Shown in pieces: positions 1 through 10,885 of a stretch of DNA of 64,000 nt. Numbering within the stretch: the stretch's first letter is position 1; each line of letters opens with the position of its first letter. Origin of the DNA: Embiotoca jacksoni (Eukaryota; Chordata; Actinopteri; Embiotocidae); contig JAKOON010000018.1 in NCBI GenBank assembly GCA_022577435.1, positions 10,300,596-10,364,595 of the forward strand, written 5' to 3'. A model generated the notes under the pieces. That model ran no database searches, was not told the origin of the DNA, and saw nothing but the letters and a program-made list of their open reading frames with translations. The position numbers were made by a program, and so were the translations under genes.

Positions 1-1254
1 CAGATAACATGACCGTAGCTGAGATTAGCTCTCGCTCTGCAACCAATCGCCTCTTCCTCCTCTCAGCACTGACCACAGACTTTCTCTATTAGCGATCACC
101 TGTGTTTGTTGTGTTTACAAGGGCAAAATCTGATGTGTTCGGTAATTCACATGCAATTCACACCTTTAAGTTTTGCATATATATGAGCCCATTTCCTTGC
201 CTCGGCCCTCAATGAGTGCTCTTAGGCAGAGTTATGACTCGCCTCAGTGAATGGCAATTGGCACGCCTCAAATCTAAAATCAGTAGTTGGGGTGTTGAAA
301 GTGGAGCGCTGAGGAAGTTTGTCAGTAAACTTTAGATTGGAGTGATCACTCTTCTTGTCAGCAGATTTTTTTTTACTCATGGAAAAAGAAGGTTTTATAT
401 CACAAATGTTTTCGAAAAATGAATGGCATTTAAAAAAAGAAAAAAAAACCTCTTTACGGCCGTCTAAAAATAACATTTAAAGTTCATGATCTTCAACACA
501 GCGGTGGACTAACAATTTTTTGGTAAATTTATTTGCTCTTAGAGAGCTTTTTGAACATTTCTCCATCTTAGTAGATGGAGTTAGCCCAGTACTTATGAAA
601 TTGGAGGTGTTAATTTTCACTTGAAGGACTTCTGATCCTTATTGGTTGAAAGCAGGCATTATTGACAGGAGTTGACATCACAATCTCACTGGAGTCTTTT
701 CCTTAAAGGTGCAAGATGTAGAACTTAAGAGCTGTCTTGTAATACCACTTTGTACGAGGCAATAGTGAGTCGCTGTAGCATCCAATCTGCTCTTAGTTCA
801 ACTCTCAGAGTTCGGTCAGTATGGTCAAATTTTTCATATTTATTCCCTGCTGTTACATGGTATTTTTCCATAGCTAATAATTGTAAAGTTAAATTGTATG
901 GACTCAGAATTTGATCGACTAAAAAAATGTCAGTTGCTTAAGCCTGTAGTATATACTTTCTAGCTCATTTAGCAGGCACAGCAGAACCATGTATTGACAC
1001 TATTTGGAAGGTTTTTAGAAACTGTTTGTGTTGTCCTTAGCTGCACTTAAGTTCTGTTTTGAATTGTCCAGACAAGATCAATAATCCTGGTTTATTTGCT
1101 ACTTAAAAGTTGCCTCAGTTTGTTAGATGTCAAGCCAATTGAGCTGGTCACATACAGCTATTCTAACTGGTCTTAACCGCATATCAACAAACACCTAACC
1201 TACGATATTACCTTTCTCTGTAACTTTATACAATTAGCTGCCTCGAAAAGATAT
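1..1254. other. AT-rich non-coding stretch, nothing recognised
   Basis: No open frame of useful length, no splice-flanked exon and no repeat I can name. The short open frame near 222-476 on the minus strand has no recognisable composition or motif. Probably intergenic. Confidence 0.5.
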
Positions 1255-1485
1255 TGATGTTTGGGGGTGTGTATGTTTGATTGACAGGCCTGTGGTGCAG
1301 TCAGGTTTCCGCGTAGTGTCATTGAGTGCCCATTCAGATCGTGTCGGATCCACTGGTCAGTCCTACCCAGCTCATCCAAATATGGTAACGTCTCGCTTCA
1401 AAAAAGCAAGATGGTAAATGCCAAAATGCAGATTTCGAGGCTTCAGAATGGCGGATCACAAAACAATGATTGATGTCACAGTTTG
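1255..1485 (+). repeat. Dispersed repeat, copy A (shares sequence with 34615-34845)
   Basis: This stretch is clearly related, in the same orientation, to a stretch near 34.7 kb. Both begin with a 'tttgattg.caggcctg' block, share an exact 19-base block beginning CAGCTCATCC (1369 onward), and share a following block of the pattern gcttcaaaaa-caagat and gaggcttca-aatgg. Similar text is frequent in percomorph fish genomes from memory, so it is an interspersed repeat rather than a local duplication. The class is not determined; it could be a fragment of a non-autonomous DNA transposon. The copy is diverged and therefore old. Confidence 0.7.
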
Positions 1486-2309
1486 TTGCCGCTCGGCCCA
1501 TACTGACCCATCACCAAACAAGAAGAGTGTTGGGGTCCTCTCAGTTTGGTTTGGAATGTATTTCACACAAGACATTTCTTGAGGTGATAAAAATGAAAAC
1601 ATATTCAGTTTGAAAAAGTTCAGCCTTTTGAAAACTTTTCTGTAAAGACAGAAATCTGGCAGAGACAGATGTATCATCAGCTTTGTACAGCAAACAGATG
1701 CTCCTAATTGAAAAACAGTTACTGTTATTGTTGCGCCATGTACTTAATATCGGTCTTTCAGGACAAAGACTCTATCACCTTCATATACTGCACTTGATGA
1801 GATTTATTCAATAAATTCCCAGTGATCTATGTATAAAAGGAGGCTTTTTAAAGCCTTTGCCTGCTTTCACCCTTTTATATCATAATGACACATGTTGCTC
1901 AGTCATCCAGTCAGCCAGTCTACAGATTGTAATTCCGTTCCTTTGAGCAGTTAACTGTCTTTACGGCGAGTTTCTCGAGGACACACTTTTTCTCCTGCCC
2001 TTTTGATCTGCCTCATTCAGCTTCTCTCTTTCAGGTACTTTCTGATATACTGTACTGTATGTGGATCACTTGTATTTTACCAGTTTATATGTCTCCTGAT
2101 TCTTCTAAAAAAAATTTTTTTTTGCATGATGTCTTCTTCTACACCACAGCTGAACCACCTCTGAATAATTGTGCTCTCTTTTTTTTCCTGTTTCAAACAC
2201 AGGCCTCTGCAGGACCTCGACAACCTCAATAATACCACTCTCCTGACCCCGGTTCTTTACTGCTGAGGATCCCAGTGAGACCACTAGTGACCTCTTAAAC
2301 CTCACTTTG
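1486..2309. other. Non-coding stretch before LINE fossil
   Basis: Unremarkable AT-rich sequence to about 2100. The last 100 bases before the LINE fossil may be part of it, but I could not find a matching reading frame there. Confidence 0.4.
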
Positions 2310-2830
2310 CCACGACGCAATTCAGAAGATTTACAACATCTGTCAAATCCAGTCTTTTCTCACCAGGGATTCGGCTCAAGTCCTTGTCCGAGCCGCAGTC
2401 ATTTCCCAACTTGACCCCCCCGTTGGCTGAGCTCTCTGTGCACTTCTTTTTGTGCCGTGCAATTCACACATTACCTCACAGTCAACCTCCCTAAATTCCT
2501 CGAAGTCACCTTAGTGCTGACAACAATATAAAGGATCCGACAGGAACTGTATCCCATACCTCCGGGCGATGGTTCAACCCTATATTCCAGCTTTGCACTC
2601 TGTAGTTAATAGGTGCTCAGCATTCTCTTCCCTGTGGCGACTGGGCTATCACTGCGCTCTGTCTGGACTATTCTCCCTTCTGGGTCCTCACTGGTGAAAT
2701 GATACTCCTGTCAGCTGCAAGACAGCTGGATCACTCCTTATCATCTTTTGTATAATGAAAACTTCAGGCTACAACTCATCCCAGACTATGTCCAGCCCTC
2801 GTTGTCCTCATTTTTCCATTTTTATCTTTT
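2310..2830 (+). pseudogene. L2/CR1-type LINE reverse-transcriptase C-terminal fossil
   Basis: Conceptual translation on the + strand, with frame changes, matches the C-terminal region of the L2/CR1 LINE reverse transcriptase as I know it. Around 2326-2415 one frame reads QSFLTRDSAQVLVRAAVISQ, close to the family's FLT-DAAQVLVQA-VIS-LDYCNSLL motif. Near 2545-2590 another frame reads PYLRAMVQPYIPA, close to PYLQAMVRPYTPA. Near 2670-2745 a third reads FSLLGPHW-stop-NDTPV, close to the F-VLAP-WWNELPV motif, with the second tryptophan codon changed to TGA. Frame shifts and stops show it is dead. Such elements copy themselves by target-primed reverse transcription; only the 3' part remains. The CA array at 3.1 kb follows but is not clearly its tail. 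Confidence 0.75.
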
Positions 2831-3086
2831 TCCGCTTACAAAAACTGAACTAAAATTAATGTGAAAGCATTGCTAGACAATTTTTTTTTATACACTTTAT
2901 TGTCACTTCACTGCCTTTTGACCTCTTTCCCTTGCCAGGTTAATTTCACCATTTCTAACCTCTGTCAGCGCTGCCCTCGCTATATTTGTTTTGCCGAGTT
3001 GCTGTCAGTTAACAGGGTTGCAATAAGCTTGAAATGTAATTTTGAGTGCAGTATTATCTCATGTGGCCACACTCCCCTGCCACACT

Positions 3087-3099
3087 ACACACACGCGCG

Positions 3100-3184
<85 letters not shown>
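3087..3184. repeat. (CA)n microsatellite with CG-rich leader
   Basis: A pure AC run covers 3111-3184. It is preceded by alternating ACAC and GCGCGC blocks from 3087, so nearly 100 bases alternate purine and pyrimidine without a break. Open frames here only encode Thr-His or Cys-Val repeats. Confidence 0.97.
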
Positions 3185-3186
<2 letters not shown>

Positions 3187-3870
3187 TGCTTCTCCGCCTC
3201 TCTTACTTTCTGTGGATGGCCTTTGTAAGTTTGTAACCGACAGGTTGATTCACACACACAAAGGAGTCACATGATGTGTCAGCCTACGTATTTTTTCCTA
3301 TTTTGTGATTATTTAATGATCCCTCTGCTCATATATTGGCCTTTATTTGTAGAGTATCTGTTGTCACGATGATGTAATATGTGCAGAATATATTATGTAT
3401 ACTGGTCTACATTATAGTGTGTCTGTCAGATCTCTATGAAAACAGTCGGACTTAAGTGTGACTGAAGAGTCATGATAACAGTGATGTTTGAAAATCCAAA
3501 ATTCAAAGTGTTAGATTGTCAAGTGAGCAATATTTCTCTCCTGCATGTCATTCAATTGTTTCCGTAAAGGCTGTATGGCATCTTATTTCCCAAATGTTAA
3601 CCAGGATTAGGTTAAGAAGCTCCCTGTCAGCATCAAGTCAAAAGTATGTATTTGCATCCACGGCGCTGTGTGGCTGCTCATGCCAATGGAGAATCAGACA
3701 GACTCAAATGAGAAAAGGCATTCACATCCATCCCAGTCTCTTCCCATTGCTGGAAATGACAGGCAAAATGCTGACACCGCCCTCTTCCCAAATTGAATTT
3801 GAGATATAATATATTCCTGTTTTAATATGAGTGGTAAATCATATGCGAATAACCCACAGTCTCACTGTTG

Positions 3871-3874
<4 letters not shown>
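3185..3874. other. Non-coding stretch between microsatellites
   Basis: No repeat or exon recognised. The 97-codon open frame at 3516-3809 (+) has no motif and no coding-like composition. Confidence 0.4.

Positions 3875-3942
<68 letters not shown>
3875..3942. repeat. (CT)n microsatellite
   Basis: Near-pure CT dinucleotides, interrupted towards the end (TTCTCTG). One strand is entirely pyrimidine. Confidence 0.95.
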
Positions 3943-3946
<4 letters not shown>

Positions 3947-4661
3947 CTGTGTTTCTCCAGATCAGTGGGCGGGTGGATGGATGAATGAATGGAGAGGTTA
4001 AATGTGATTTGATACAAATCTTGCTTTCTCTCTGTCACACACAGTCAAACATGTGTACACAGAGAAATACACAGCAGCTTCTGCACACATTGCAGCTTCT
4101 TTTCTCCCTCCCCGGCTCTGGTTGTCTTGGGGCCCTTACATCCCTTTTCTTAAACTAGAATTAATGCCTCACGGTGGTGTGCCTCCGCCAGTCAGTCAAG
4201 ACGAAGGTTACATCCATGTCTGTGCAGACTCATATATTATGTGTCATGAAGACTTTAATAAAATATATTAAATGTATTTTTGTGAATACATAAATAAAAT
4301 TGATTTGACTTGACTTTGTTAACCTTTGTTGTTCTTGTTCTGCTGTGTATTTACCGTACTAATGTGCATAGTCATTGAGGGAAACAATAAAAAAAAAATG
4401 AGTCAAACTCCTTGTATGCTTGTGTGCTCATCCAATAAAGATGCAACAAAATTACATTCAGTCACTACAGTTTCCAAGTGTGCACCTAAGATTAGAGACA
4501 CCAATTCAGTATCCAACCAAATGAAACATCATCACAATCCCCATTCTGTTATTGAAAAGGACCGAAAATGGGTTTTTGCAGAAAAATATTGGACCACTGA
4601 GAAGTTATCATTTTATTCTATTCGTCACTTATGTCATACTTTGTGATAATTAGTGAACAAA
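3943..4661. other. Non-coding stretch, possible repeat fragment
   Basis: The segment around 4150-4210 (cctcacggtggtgtgcctcc and following) resembles phrases seen in fish interspersed repeats, but I cannot name the family. The rest is AT-rich with no feature. Confidence 0.3.
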
Positions 4662-4775
4662 ATCTTCAGTTTTGGCCACAGATGTGTGTGGTGAGGTCAC
4701 TGTGACCTTTGACCACCATAACTTGATGAGTTCATCCTTGACGTTTTTAAAGAAATTCCTTGGAGGAGAATGGGT
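4662..4775 (+). repeat. Abundant teleost dispersed repeat carrying a hormone-response-like palindrome
   Basis: The block 'gaggtcactgtgacctttg' followed by 'gaccacc', 'agttcatccttga' and 'aaagaaattcc' matches from memory a very abundant fish interspersed repeat of unknown class. It lies directly upstream of the tRNA-derived SINE. It contains a perfect AGGTCA-CTG-TGACCT palindrome at 4694-4708. Confidence 0.6.
4694..4708. promoter_or_regulatory. Perfect ERE-type palindrome with adjacent DR1-like half site
   Basis: AGGTCA, three bases, TGACCT is the consensus estrogen-response element. The following TTGACC makes, on the minus strand, a GGTCA-A-AGGTCA arrangement like a DR1 site for HNF4/PPAR/COUP-type receptors. 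The motif match is visible; any binding is inference, and the site comes as part of a dispersed repeat. Confidence 0.45.
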
Positions 4776-4787
4776 TGTACACACGTA

Positions 4788-5020
4788 AGGTGGCTGTGGT
4801 GCAGATGGTAGCACGTTGTCCTCTAACTGAAGGGTTGGTGGTTCAATCCTCTTGTCCACATGGCAAAGTGTCTTTGGGCAGGACACTGAACCCTGAGTTG
4901 CTCCCGATGGCTGGCGAGCACCCTGCATGGCAGCTCTGTCTTAAGAGTTTTGAGAGTGTGTCTGCTTTGTAAACCTCTAATGTAAAAAGGTGCTATACAA
5001 GTCCTGTTCATTTGCCATTT
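4788..5020 (+). mobile_element. tRNA-derived SINE
   Basis: The 5' part resembles a tRNA gene: an A-box-like TGGTGCAGATGG at 4797-4808 and a B-box-like GGTTCAATCC at 4840-4849, spaced as in RNA polymerase III promoters. The body has the phrase AAGTGTCTTTGGGCAGGACA and 'gagttgctcccgatggc', which I know from a common fish SINE family. The 3' end has 'aaaaggtgctatacaag' and 'gttcatttgccattt', a decayed form of that family's tail. SINEs are non-coding and are copied by a partner LINE's enzyme. Several changes from the remembered consensus indicate an old copy. Family name not assigned. Confidence 0.75.
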
Positions 5021-6293
5021 ATATATGGATGAACGGTCAGTCCAAAAATCATAAAGCCTGCACCCTTAACTGTCACTGCACTGAGGCATAACAAACAAAG
5101 CCTTGCATTGTGTTGCAAGTTGTTGTTTAGCACATTCAAAAGGTGATATCCAGCTTACTGCTGCACTTAGAGACTTTTCTGTCTGTGGGCTAAATATGAA
5201 GCAACCTCTCAGGAGCAGCTATCATGTTGCTAACAAATACACACTCCAGGAAAAAAACTGATGACTGCAAACAAACAAGATAAATTATGTTAATAGTAGG
5301 GAGATTTTCTTACCTCTGGACAGAGCTAGCTGTTTCCCCTTATTACCCTCTGAGCCATCTGCTGGCAGTCGCTCGACATTTAATGAGAGTGGAGGCATCA
5401 GTCTTTCCATCCAACTCTCGGCAAGAAATCAAAAGACAATGGAACATGAACCAAGAGTATGCACGATTAAAACGGCACTGAAAAGTTTAACATTGTTCTG
5501 CATTGGTGTTGTTGTGCTGTTTCTTTAAAAAGATAATAAGCAGTAGAGGCGGAAAACAGGGAGAATCAGGGCTTAATGTGTGAAATCTGTGATTTACTTG
5601 ACTGAACAACCAGTCAGACAGCTCTCTCATCGACTGCCTTTTGGCTGCTTATTCAACATGCTCAATCAGCCGGTGAGGACAAAATAAGATCCAATTTGTG
5701 CCAGCAGTGCCAGACAGACTAATTTTTTTCTGTGTCACTTGGCAGTGACAATAGTCCAGCAGCACCCTATGGTCAACTGTCAGCTTGGTGTGTGAGAACT
5801 CTAACAGTTTCACAACTGCAAAAAACAGGACAACAGCTCTGAGCTGGTAATACCTTGTCCGTTGTACCATCAGTCAAATTGACACCACATAGTTTAAAAT
5901 TGTTTGACTTGCTTATGTGTTTAGAATTGGGCCATTTATCATAATCCCCAAAGGCCACAAGACATAAATAATTGAGAAGAAAAAACAATAAAAATGCATG
6001 ACACAAATGAGGCTTTTCCACCGAGCCTTTTTGTTAATGTACTTATTATGTTCAACAGGAAAATCAGTAAACCCTGGTAGCTTTGCAGCAGCATAATGTG
6101 TCGAAATTCAAAAATCAATCATTTGACAGCACTTATTAATGTACTTTCCAGTCACAGTCAGGATGCAGAATGAAAATGACCCCTTTCAGAAACATGTCGG
6201 ATTTGAATTCTTACCCCCTGGCAATTGTTTTTTCCTGCCTTTATATTGGCACTATTATCTAGGGTAGCTCAATAATATACACAAATATGGTAA
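5021..6293. other. Non-coding stretch, nothing recognised
   Basis: No repeat family, exon or RNA gene seen. Open frames on either strand are short and without motifs. Confidence 0.4.
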
Positions 6294-6300
6294 ACACACA

Positions 6301-6374
<74 letters not shown>
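6294..6374. repeat. (CA)n microsatellite
   Basis: About 80 bases of CA dinucleotides with one GA interruption near 6301. Confidence 0.97.
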
Positions 6375-6377
<3 letters not shown>

Positions 6378-7395
6378 CCACACAAAGCGCACAAATGAGT
6401 TTGAATAATCGCACTCATACATACAGGCCTCCCAGCTAATGCCCCCCAAACACACTGGCACTGAATTCCTTCCCCGTGTTGCGATAATTACCGCAGGCAG
6501 ACTGTGCAGAGAAAGGCAGAAATGTGATGTGGCCTGTAGTCTTACCTGGCATTCATTCCTCTCAATAGAGCTTATGGAGACATTAAGCAGAAGTCATTAA
6601 CTACAGCAGAGACAAGGAGAGATTGGGAGTGAATCCAACTCACTCACTGAGCTGAATGCGCGAAATAAAAAAGGCACTGGTGCATGAGGGAGTGTGTGTT
6701 TCAGTGTGTATGCCAGTGTGTGTGAACACATATACAGTAGCCTCTGTGTGCATGTTTGTGCGTTAAAGAGAAACAGGCAATGACTTTACAGTATGTTTTC
6801 TCAGTAATTTGAATGTATGACTCCCACCTGATCTGCCCATAAGTTTTTTTTGTTTATGATGTGAGACGTGTGAATTCTCAAAAGATAACACATATGCTCA
6901 CAACACATAGGATTTGCATGAAGTGTGCCTGCCTGTGTGAGCACCGACAGCACTTTGGACTTCAACATTCTACATGCTGTATTTTTAAATAAACCAAAAT
7001 ATATACATAAATGTATAAATATATCTCTGCAAATGTCAAAACATGCCAAAAATCATTAGCATTGGCTTTCATATTCAAATCTGCTCCCCCATCATATTCT
7101 GCTAGCTATTGGAGAAAAACGGCGGCATAAACAACATCTTGCAAAATATAACAGATATCTGTGTCTCTGTTTGCTGTAACCTCTGTTTTGATGCATGTAT
7201 TTCATTACATTCACATTAGTAATTTGTAGGATTATAAATTATTTATGGGGGAATAAAACACCAAGCGGTACCATCTTTCAAAACTTGTTTCCACTTTCCA
7301 TGTCTCTCTGGTACACTTTCTCCATATGCTCGGCTTGACTTGGTTTTATTATACAATAGTTGAAGTATTGCTTAGTGAAGTGTATTTGTATGTAT
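6375..7395. other. Non-coding stretch between microsatellites
   Basis: No repeat or exon recognised; AT-rich. Confidence 0.4.
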
Positions 7396-7441
7396 GTGTG
7401 AGCATAATGTGTGTGTGAGCATAATGTGTGCGCGTGCGTGC

Positions 7442-7478
<37 letters not shown>

Positions 7479-7495
7479 TGTCTGTCTGTCTGTCT
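7396..7495. repeat. Compound microsatellite (GCGT)n-(TG)n-(TCTG)n with an 18-bp duplication
   Basis: An 18-bp unit containing GAGCATAATGTG occurs twice at 7400-7435. It is followed by GCGT repeats, a TG run at 7446-7477 and TCTG repeats to about 7495. Confidence 0.9.
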
Positions 7496-8213
7496 GTGTC
7501 TGTCTACTGGTACAAAATGAAAGGGACTTAAGCAGCATTTATCATGATTAGTCTTTCATCAGTGGACCAAAGGAGGCCTTTAATATCACTGACAGTCATT
7601 CACTGCTTTTTCCATCTTCATTTTTTATCCCACCATTCCCTGATTCACTCAGCTCTGCTTTCCAGAGGCTATTTTCATCAGAGAAGCTCAATAATCAAGC
7701 AAATGCCACCCTCCCCCCCCTCCCCCTCCTCCTATCACCTCCAGCATATAAGGGCACTCATTAGCTTGACCTTGCTTGCAGTTGGTGCATGAGGTTGAAG
7801 GGTTGTTATCCATATCTAGCATCTTAGACTCAGCTCAGCAGGCTAGCATGGTATGATGATAGTGGGCATTTCTGTCTCTTAAGCATCAAAAGCAGACTGA
7901 ACTGCCATTTTTGTCTTGTTTTATAACAGTAAACAGTAACAGTCTGAGTTATGAGAACAGCACCTGGCATGAATAGCTATTACAAAATATGATATTCTCT
8001 TATGCATATTATCCCACCCGCATTTTATCATGTTATCATGATAAAGAAACAAGCAGTAAAAAAACCTGTCAAATGCACAAATGACTCCATATACACTCAT
8101 TAGATGGAGCAAATGAGGCCTAAATTATATCATTATTTCCACTGTCCTATATATATTCAAATTAATCATTTAGTCAATAGCAAGCGTAGGAAGTAGTGGT
8201 GGGCAAGATGCTG
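7496..8213. other. Non-coding stretch
   Basis: Contains a short C-rich/pyrimidine patch near 7712-7742 and otherwise AT-rich DNA with no recognisable element. Confidence 0.4.
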
Positions 8214-8229
8214 CAGCACCCCCTGGCGG
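8214..8229 (-). promoter_or_regulatory. CTCF-like motif
   Basis: The minus strand reads CCGCCAGGGGGTGCTG, which fits the core of the vertebrate CTCF consensus (CC-x-C-x-AG-x-x-GG). The match is by eye only; such motifs are often carried by SINE-like repeats. Confidence 0.3.
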
Positions 8230-9214
8230 ATGATAGAATACCTGCATCCACAGCTAGGCCATAAACTAAAAAAAAAAAAAAAAAGGAAAAATTAAATAAT
8301 AGAGAATTACATATTTTTTTCCCCTCTACATTGAGCATATTCATATTCTAATGAAATTAGTAAATGATTAATATCGGATCTTACTGGAACTTTCAGTCGG
8401 TCCGGAAATGACGTTGCACGTCAGACCTGTCGAAGGTACGACACATGACATCAGCAAACACCCACTGGAGCAACAGCTACAAACCACGCCGAAGTGGAAA
8501 CAAATTTCGTGTTTCTTTATGAAACCAGCGAAGGAGCAAAAACAGCTGGAACAGATATGAGGACGCCTCTTCCCCCGTGGACTTTAAGAAAGCAAGGCGC
8601 TCTAACGTTGAACAAACTAGAGGAGAGGCGATACTAGGTAACTGCACCCAAGTGCAACGAGGAGCGCATCGAGATCTGCAAACAACGTTTATTTATAATT
8701 GCACATTTCATACACAGGTGACTTACACAAGGCATATAAGGACTTTTAACCTTCAGTGACTGGTGGGTGCGTTTTCACCCGCGGCCCACATTCCTGTCTG
8801 GCAGAGGCTGCTCAGTTATTATGCTGGATAATTAAGATATTGAATCTACAACCTGGGGCTAAATAACTTTACATGCAGTGCTACTGAGATACATTTAAAA
8901 TTATTCTTTAAGTTCACAACTTTCAGATGTTGTTTAGCACTTCGATAAAAGGTCAACATACTGTTGACCTTTTATCTCCCCTTAAAATCCTCTATCCCCC
9001 CCCCCCCCTAAAAGAGGCAGAAATTAAGTTCTTATTTGCATATTTGCATACAAATACAACAAGTACATTGCACAGAGTACAAAAGCAAGAAAGTAAAATA
9101 TGCAGGATGCCAGTGCTTAGTAAGCCTAAGTGCACTTTAGACTATTTGTAAGTTTTTAGTTTGATGCCTTCGTTTTGCCTGTGAATGCCAGCTGTCAGTT
9201 GTCGATCCTCTTGT
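8230..9214. other. Non-coding stretch with a GC-richer patch
   Basis: Bases 8390-8660 are richer in GC and CpG than their surroundings but show no open frame with recognisable product. A (C)10 run lies near 8998. The patch could be a decayed repeat or a small regulatory island. Confidence 0.3.
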
Positions 9215-9276
9215 CATTAAGATAGTTTGTAAATCTGCCTTTCAAAACAGCCAGATTTACAAACTATTGTGTAATG
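9215..9276. other. Short perfect hairpin
   Basis: A 16-bp perfect inverted repeat (9222-9237 with 9252-9267) flanks a 14-base loop, and CATTA/TAATG extends the outer stem after a small internal loop. It could be a foldback remnant or a small structured RNA. No known microRNA seed was recognised. Confidence 0.6.
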
Positions 9277-9642
9277 TTTGTGAATACTTTGTGTGTGTGC
9301 TTACAATCAGATCATTGGCTGCTTTGCCAGTAAATAGTGCCAGTGGTTGCTGTTTTATCACCAACTTTTATTGCGCAAATCTGGCTTTCCTTCGAGTCGG
9401 TGCTCAGCTGATGTTGTACTGTACATGTTTATGTTTGTAGCCTATTGCTTCGTGTATGTTTTTTTTTCAAGATTTGTATTCCTTCCGGAGACAAATATTG
9501 TGTAACCTATGTTTATCCAAGGGCCATAATCATGTTTGTAAGAAAACATGCACGACAGATATATCAATCACACAGATCTTTTTTGTGTTGGTATTGAGGG
9601 TGGTGTCTCTCCACCCCCCCTCATTTTTACATTTATGTTTAT

Positions 9643-9700
9643 GCACCGATCTGCCGTAATATTAAAACCACTGGCAGGTGAAGCAAGGGTAATACAACAG
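9643..9700 (+). mobile_element. Tc1-like transposon terminus (fragment)
   Basis: 'caccgatctgccgtaat' followed by 'attaaaaccactggcaggtg' is one or two changes away from the terminal repeat of a widespread fish Tc1-like element (caccgatcagccataacatt). The opposite end is not found nearby, so only a fragment remains. Confidence 0.45.
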
Positions 9701-9814
9701 TCTAGCAATACAGCCTCCTTTCTTAAGAATTATAATGTTCATGTATAATTCAATCTGACTTAAAGCGGTGTTGATTTATTTTAATGGTTATTTTGGCGTG
9801 CTGTTGAACGGCAA

Positions 9815-10080
9815 TGGGTGATGCTCAGCGGTGTTCCTAATATTTTGTCCCTGTAATTCAAATGAATTGACAAAAAAATTAAGAACACCTCTCGGTATAA
9901 CCCGGTACAGTTCAAGAGCATCACTAATTACAGTCTCCAAAATGATCATTCAAATAACACCTCCTTCTGGGCTGTTGTATTGTGCTGCCTCTGTCAGTGG
10001 TCTTAATGCGAATCAGTGTGTGAACTATAGAGTAAATAGTGAAAATTCTAAAACAATAAAAACCACTGACCTGAAATGAC
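9815..10080. repeat. Probable decayed interspersed repeat
   Basis: Contains a small inverted repeat (GGTGTTCCTAAT near 9828 with ATTAAGAACACC near 9878) and text similar to fish interspersed repeats. Family not identified. Confidence 0.3.
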
Positions 10081-10794
10081 CTCCTCCATTAAGAAAGCCC
10101 GCCCTCTACTTACCACCGCATCGGTCGTTGAGAAATAACATTGGGCCAGATAAAGCCCGGCTCACCGCTGGCTCCTCACAGGTCTCCAGAACAGCAGTAG
10201 CTACCAGCACTGAGCTCTTTAGGTGTCTTTTAATTACACAGTATCTGTCTAGTTCACTTTTGATCTCCAGTGAGACAATGGGGGGGAGGGGGGGGGGTGG
10301 TGGTGGAGAAATGCCAGACAGTCATTTCGTACCTTTCTTGGAGGGCTGAGAAAATCAAGTGTGGTGTTAAATCTGATCCTGTCAGTGCAGTTGACGGCTA
10401 AAGGGGACTCTGTAAGAGGCTTTATTTCTGCTGTGGATCTGTTGTCTGGGGGACTTTTCTTTAAAAGCTCAAGGAAAGAGGAAGAAAGAGAGAGCTCGCA
10501 GTCTGATGGAAATTCCCTTTCTGTCTGGCAGGAGAGGAACATCAATTCTTGTTTGATTTTACGTCACGGTGTTTGGATTATGACAGCAAGAGACACTGCA
10601 AACCCGCTGCATGCAGTTTGTGAACAACCAACGCGCGCGCAAATTCACAAACTCTTACCAACATACATGCACACGCGGGATTGTTTGTCCTCATTGTTTT
10701 GGTCGCTGCTCGAACGTGTCCTCCTTATATCCTTATATAACTTTTAACTACCACTTTGTTTATCGTTAGTTTGGTAAAATGTTTGATGATGATG

Positions 10795-10795
<1 letters not shown>
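10081..10795. other. Non-coding stretch
   Basis: Contains a G-rich run (10278-10300). The 128-codon open frame at 10361-10747 (+) shows no domain, signal or splice context and is treated as chance. Confidence 0.4.

Positions 10796-10879
<84 letters not shown>
10796..10879. repeat. (GT)n microsatellite
   Basis: About 84 bases of pure GT, preceded by a short GAT run. Confidence 0.97.

Positions 10880-10885
<6 letters not shown>

Noticed and set aside
2861..3274. 137-codon frame with a hydrophobic start and Thr-His repeats
   Set aside because: Produced by the CA array; the upstream part overlaps the end of a dead LINE and lacks coding signs.
8577..8759. Open frame in a GC-richer patch that might be a small exon
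   Set aside because: No splice signals and no recognisable composition or domain.
10361..10747. 128-codon open frame
   Set aside because: No recognisable domain, no splice context, and length is plausible by chance in this amount of sequence.
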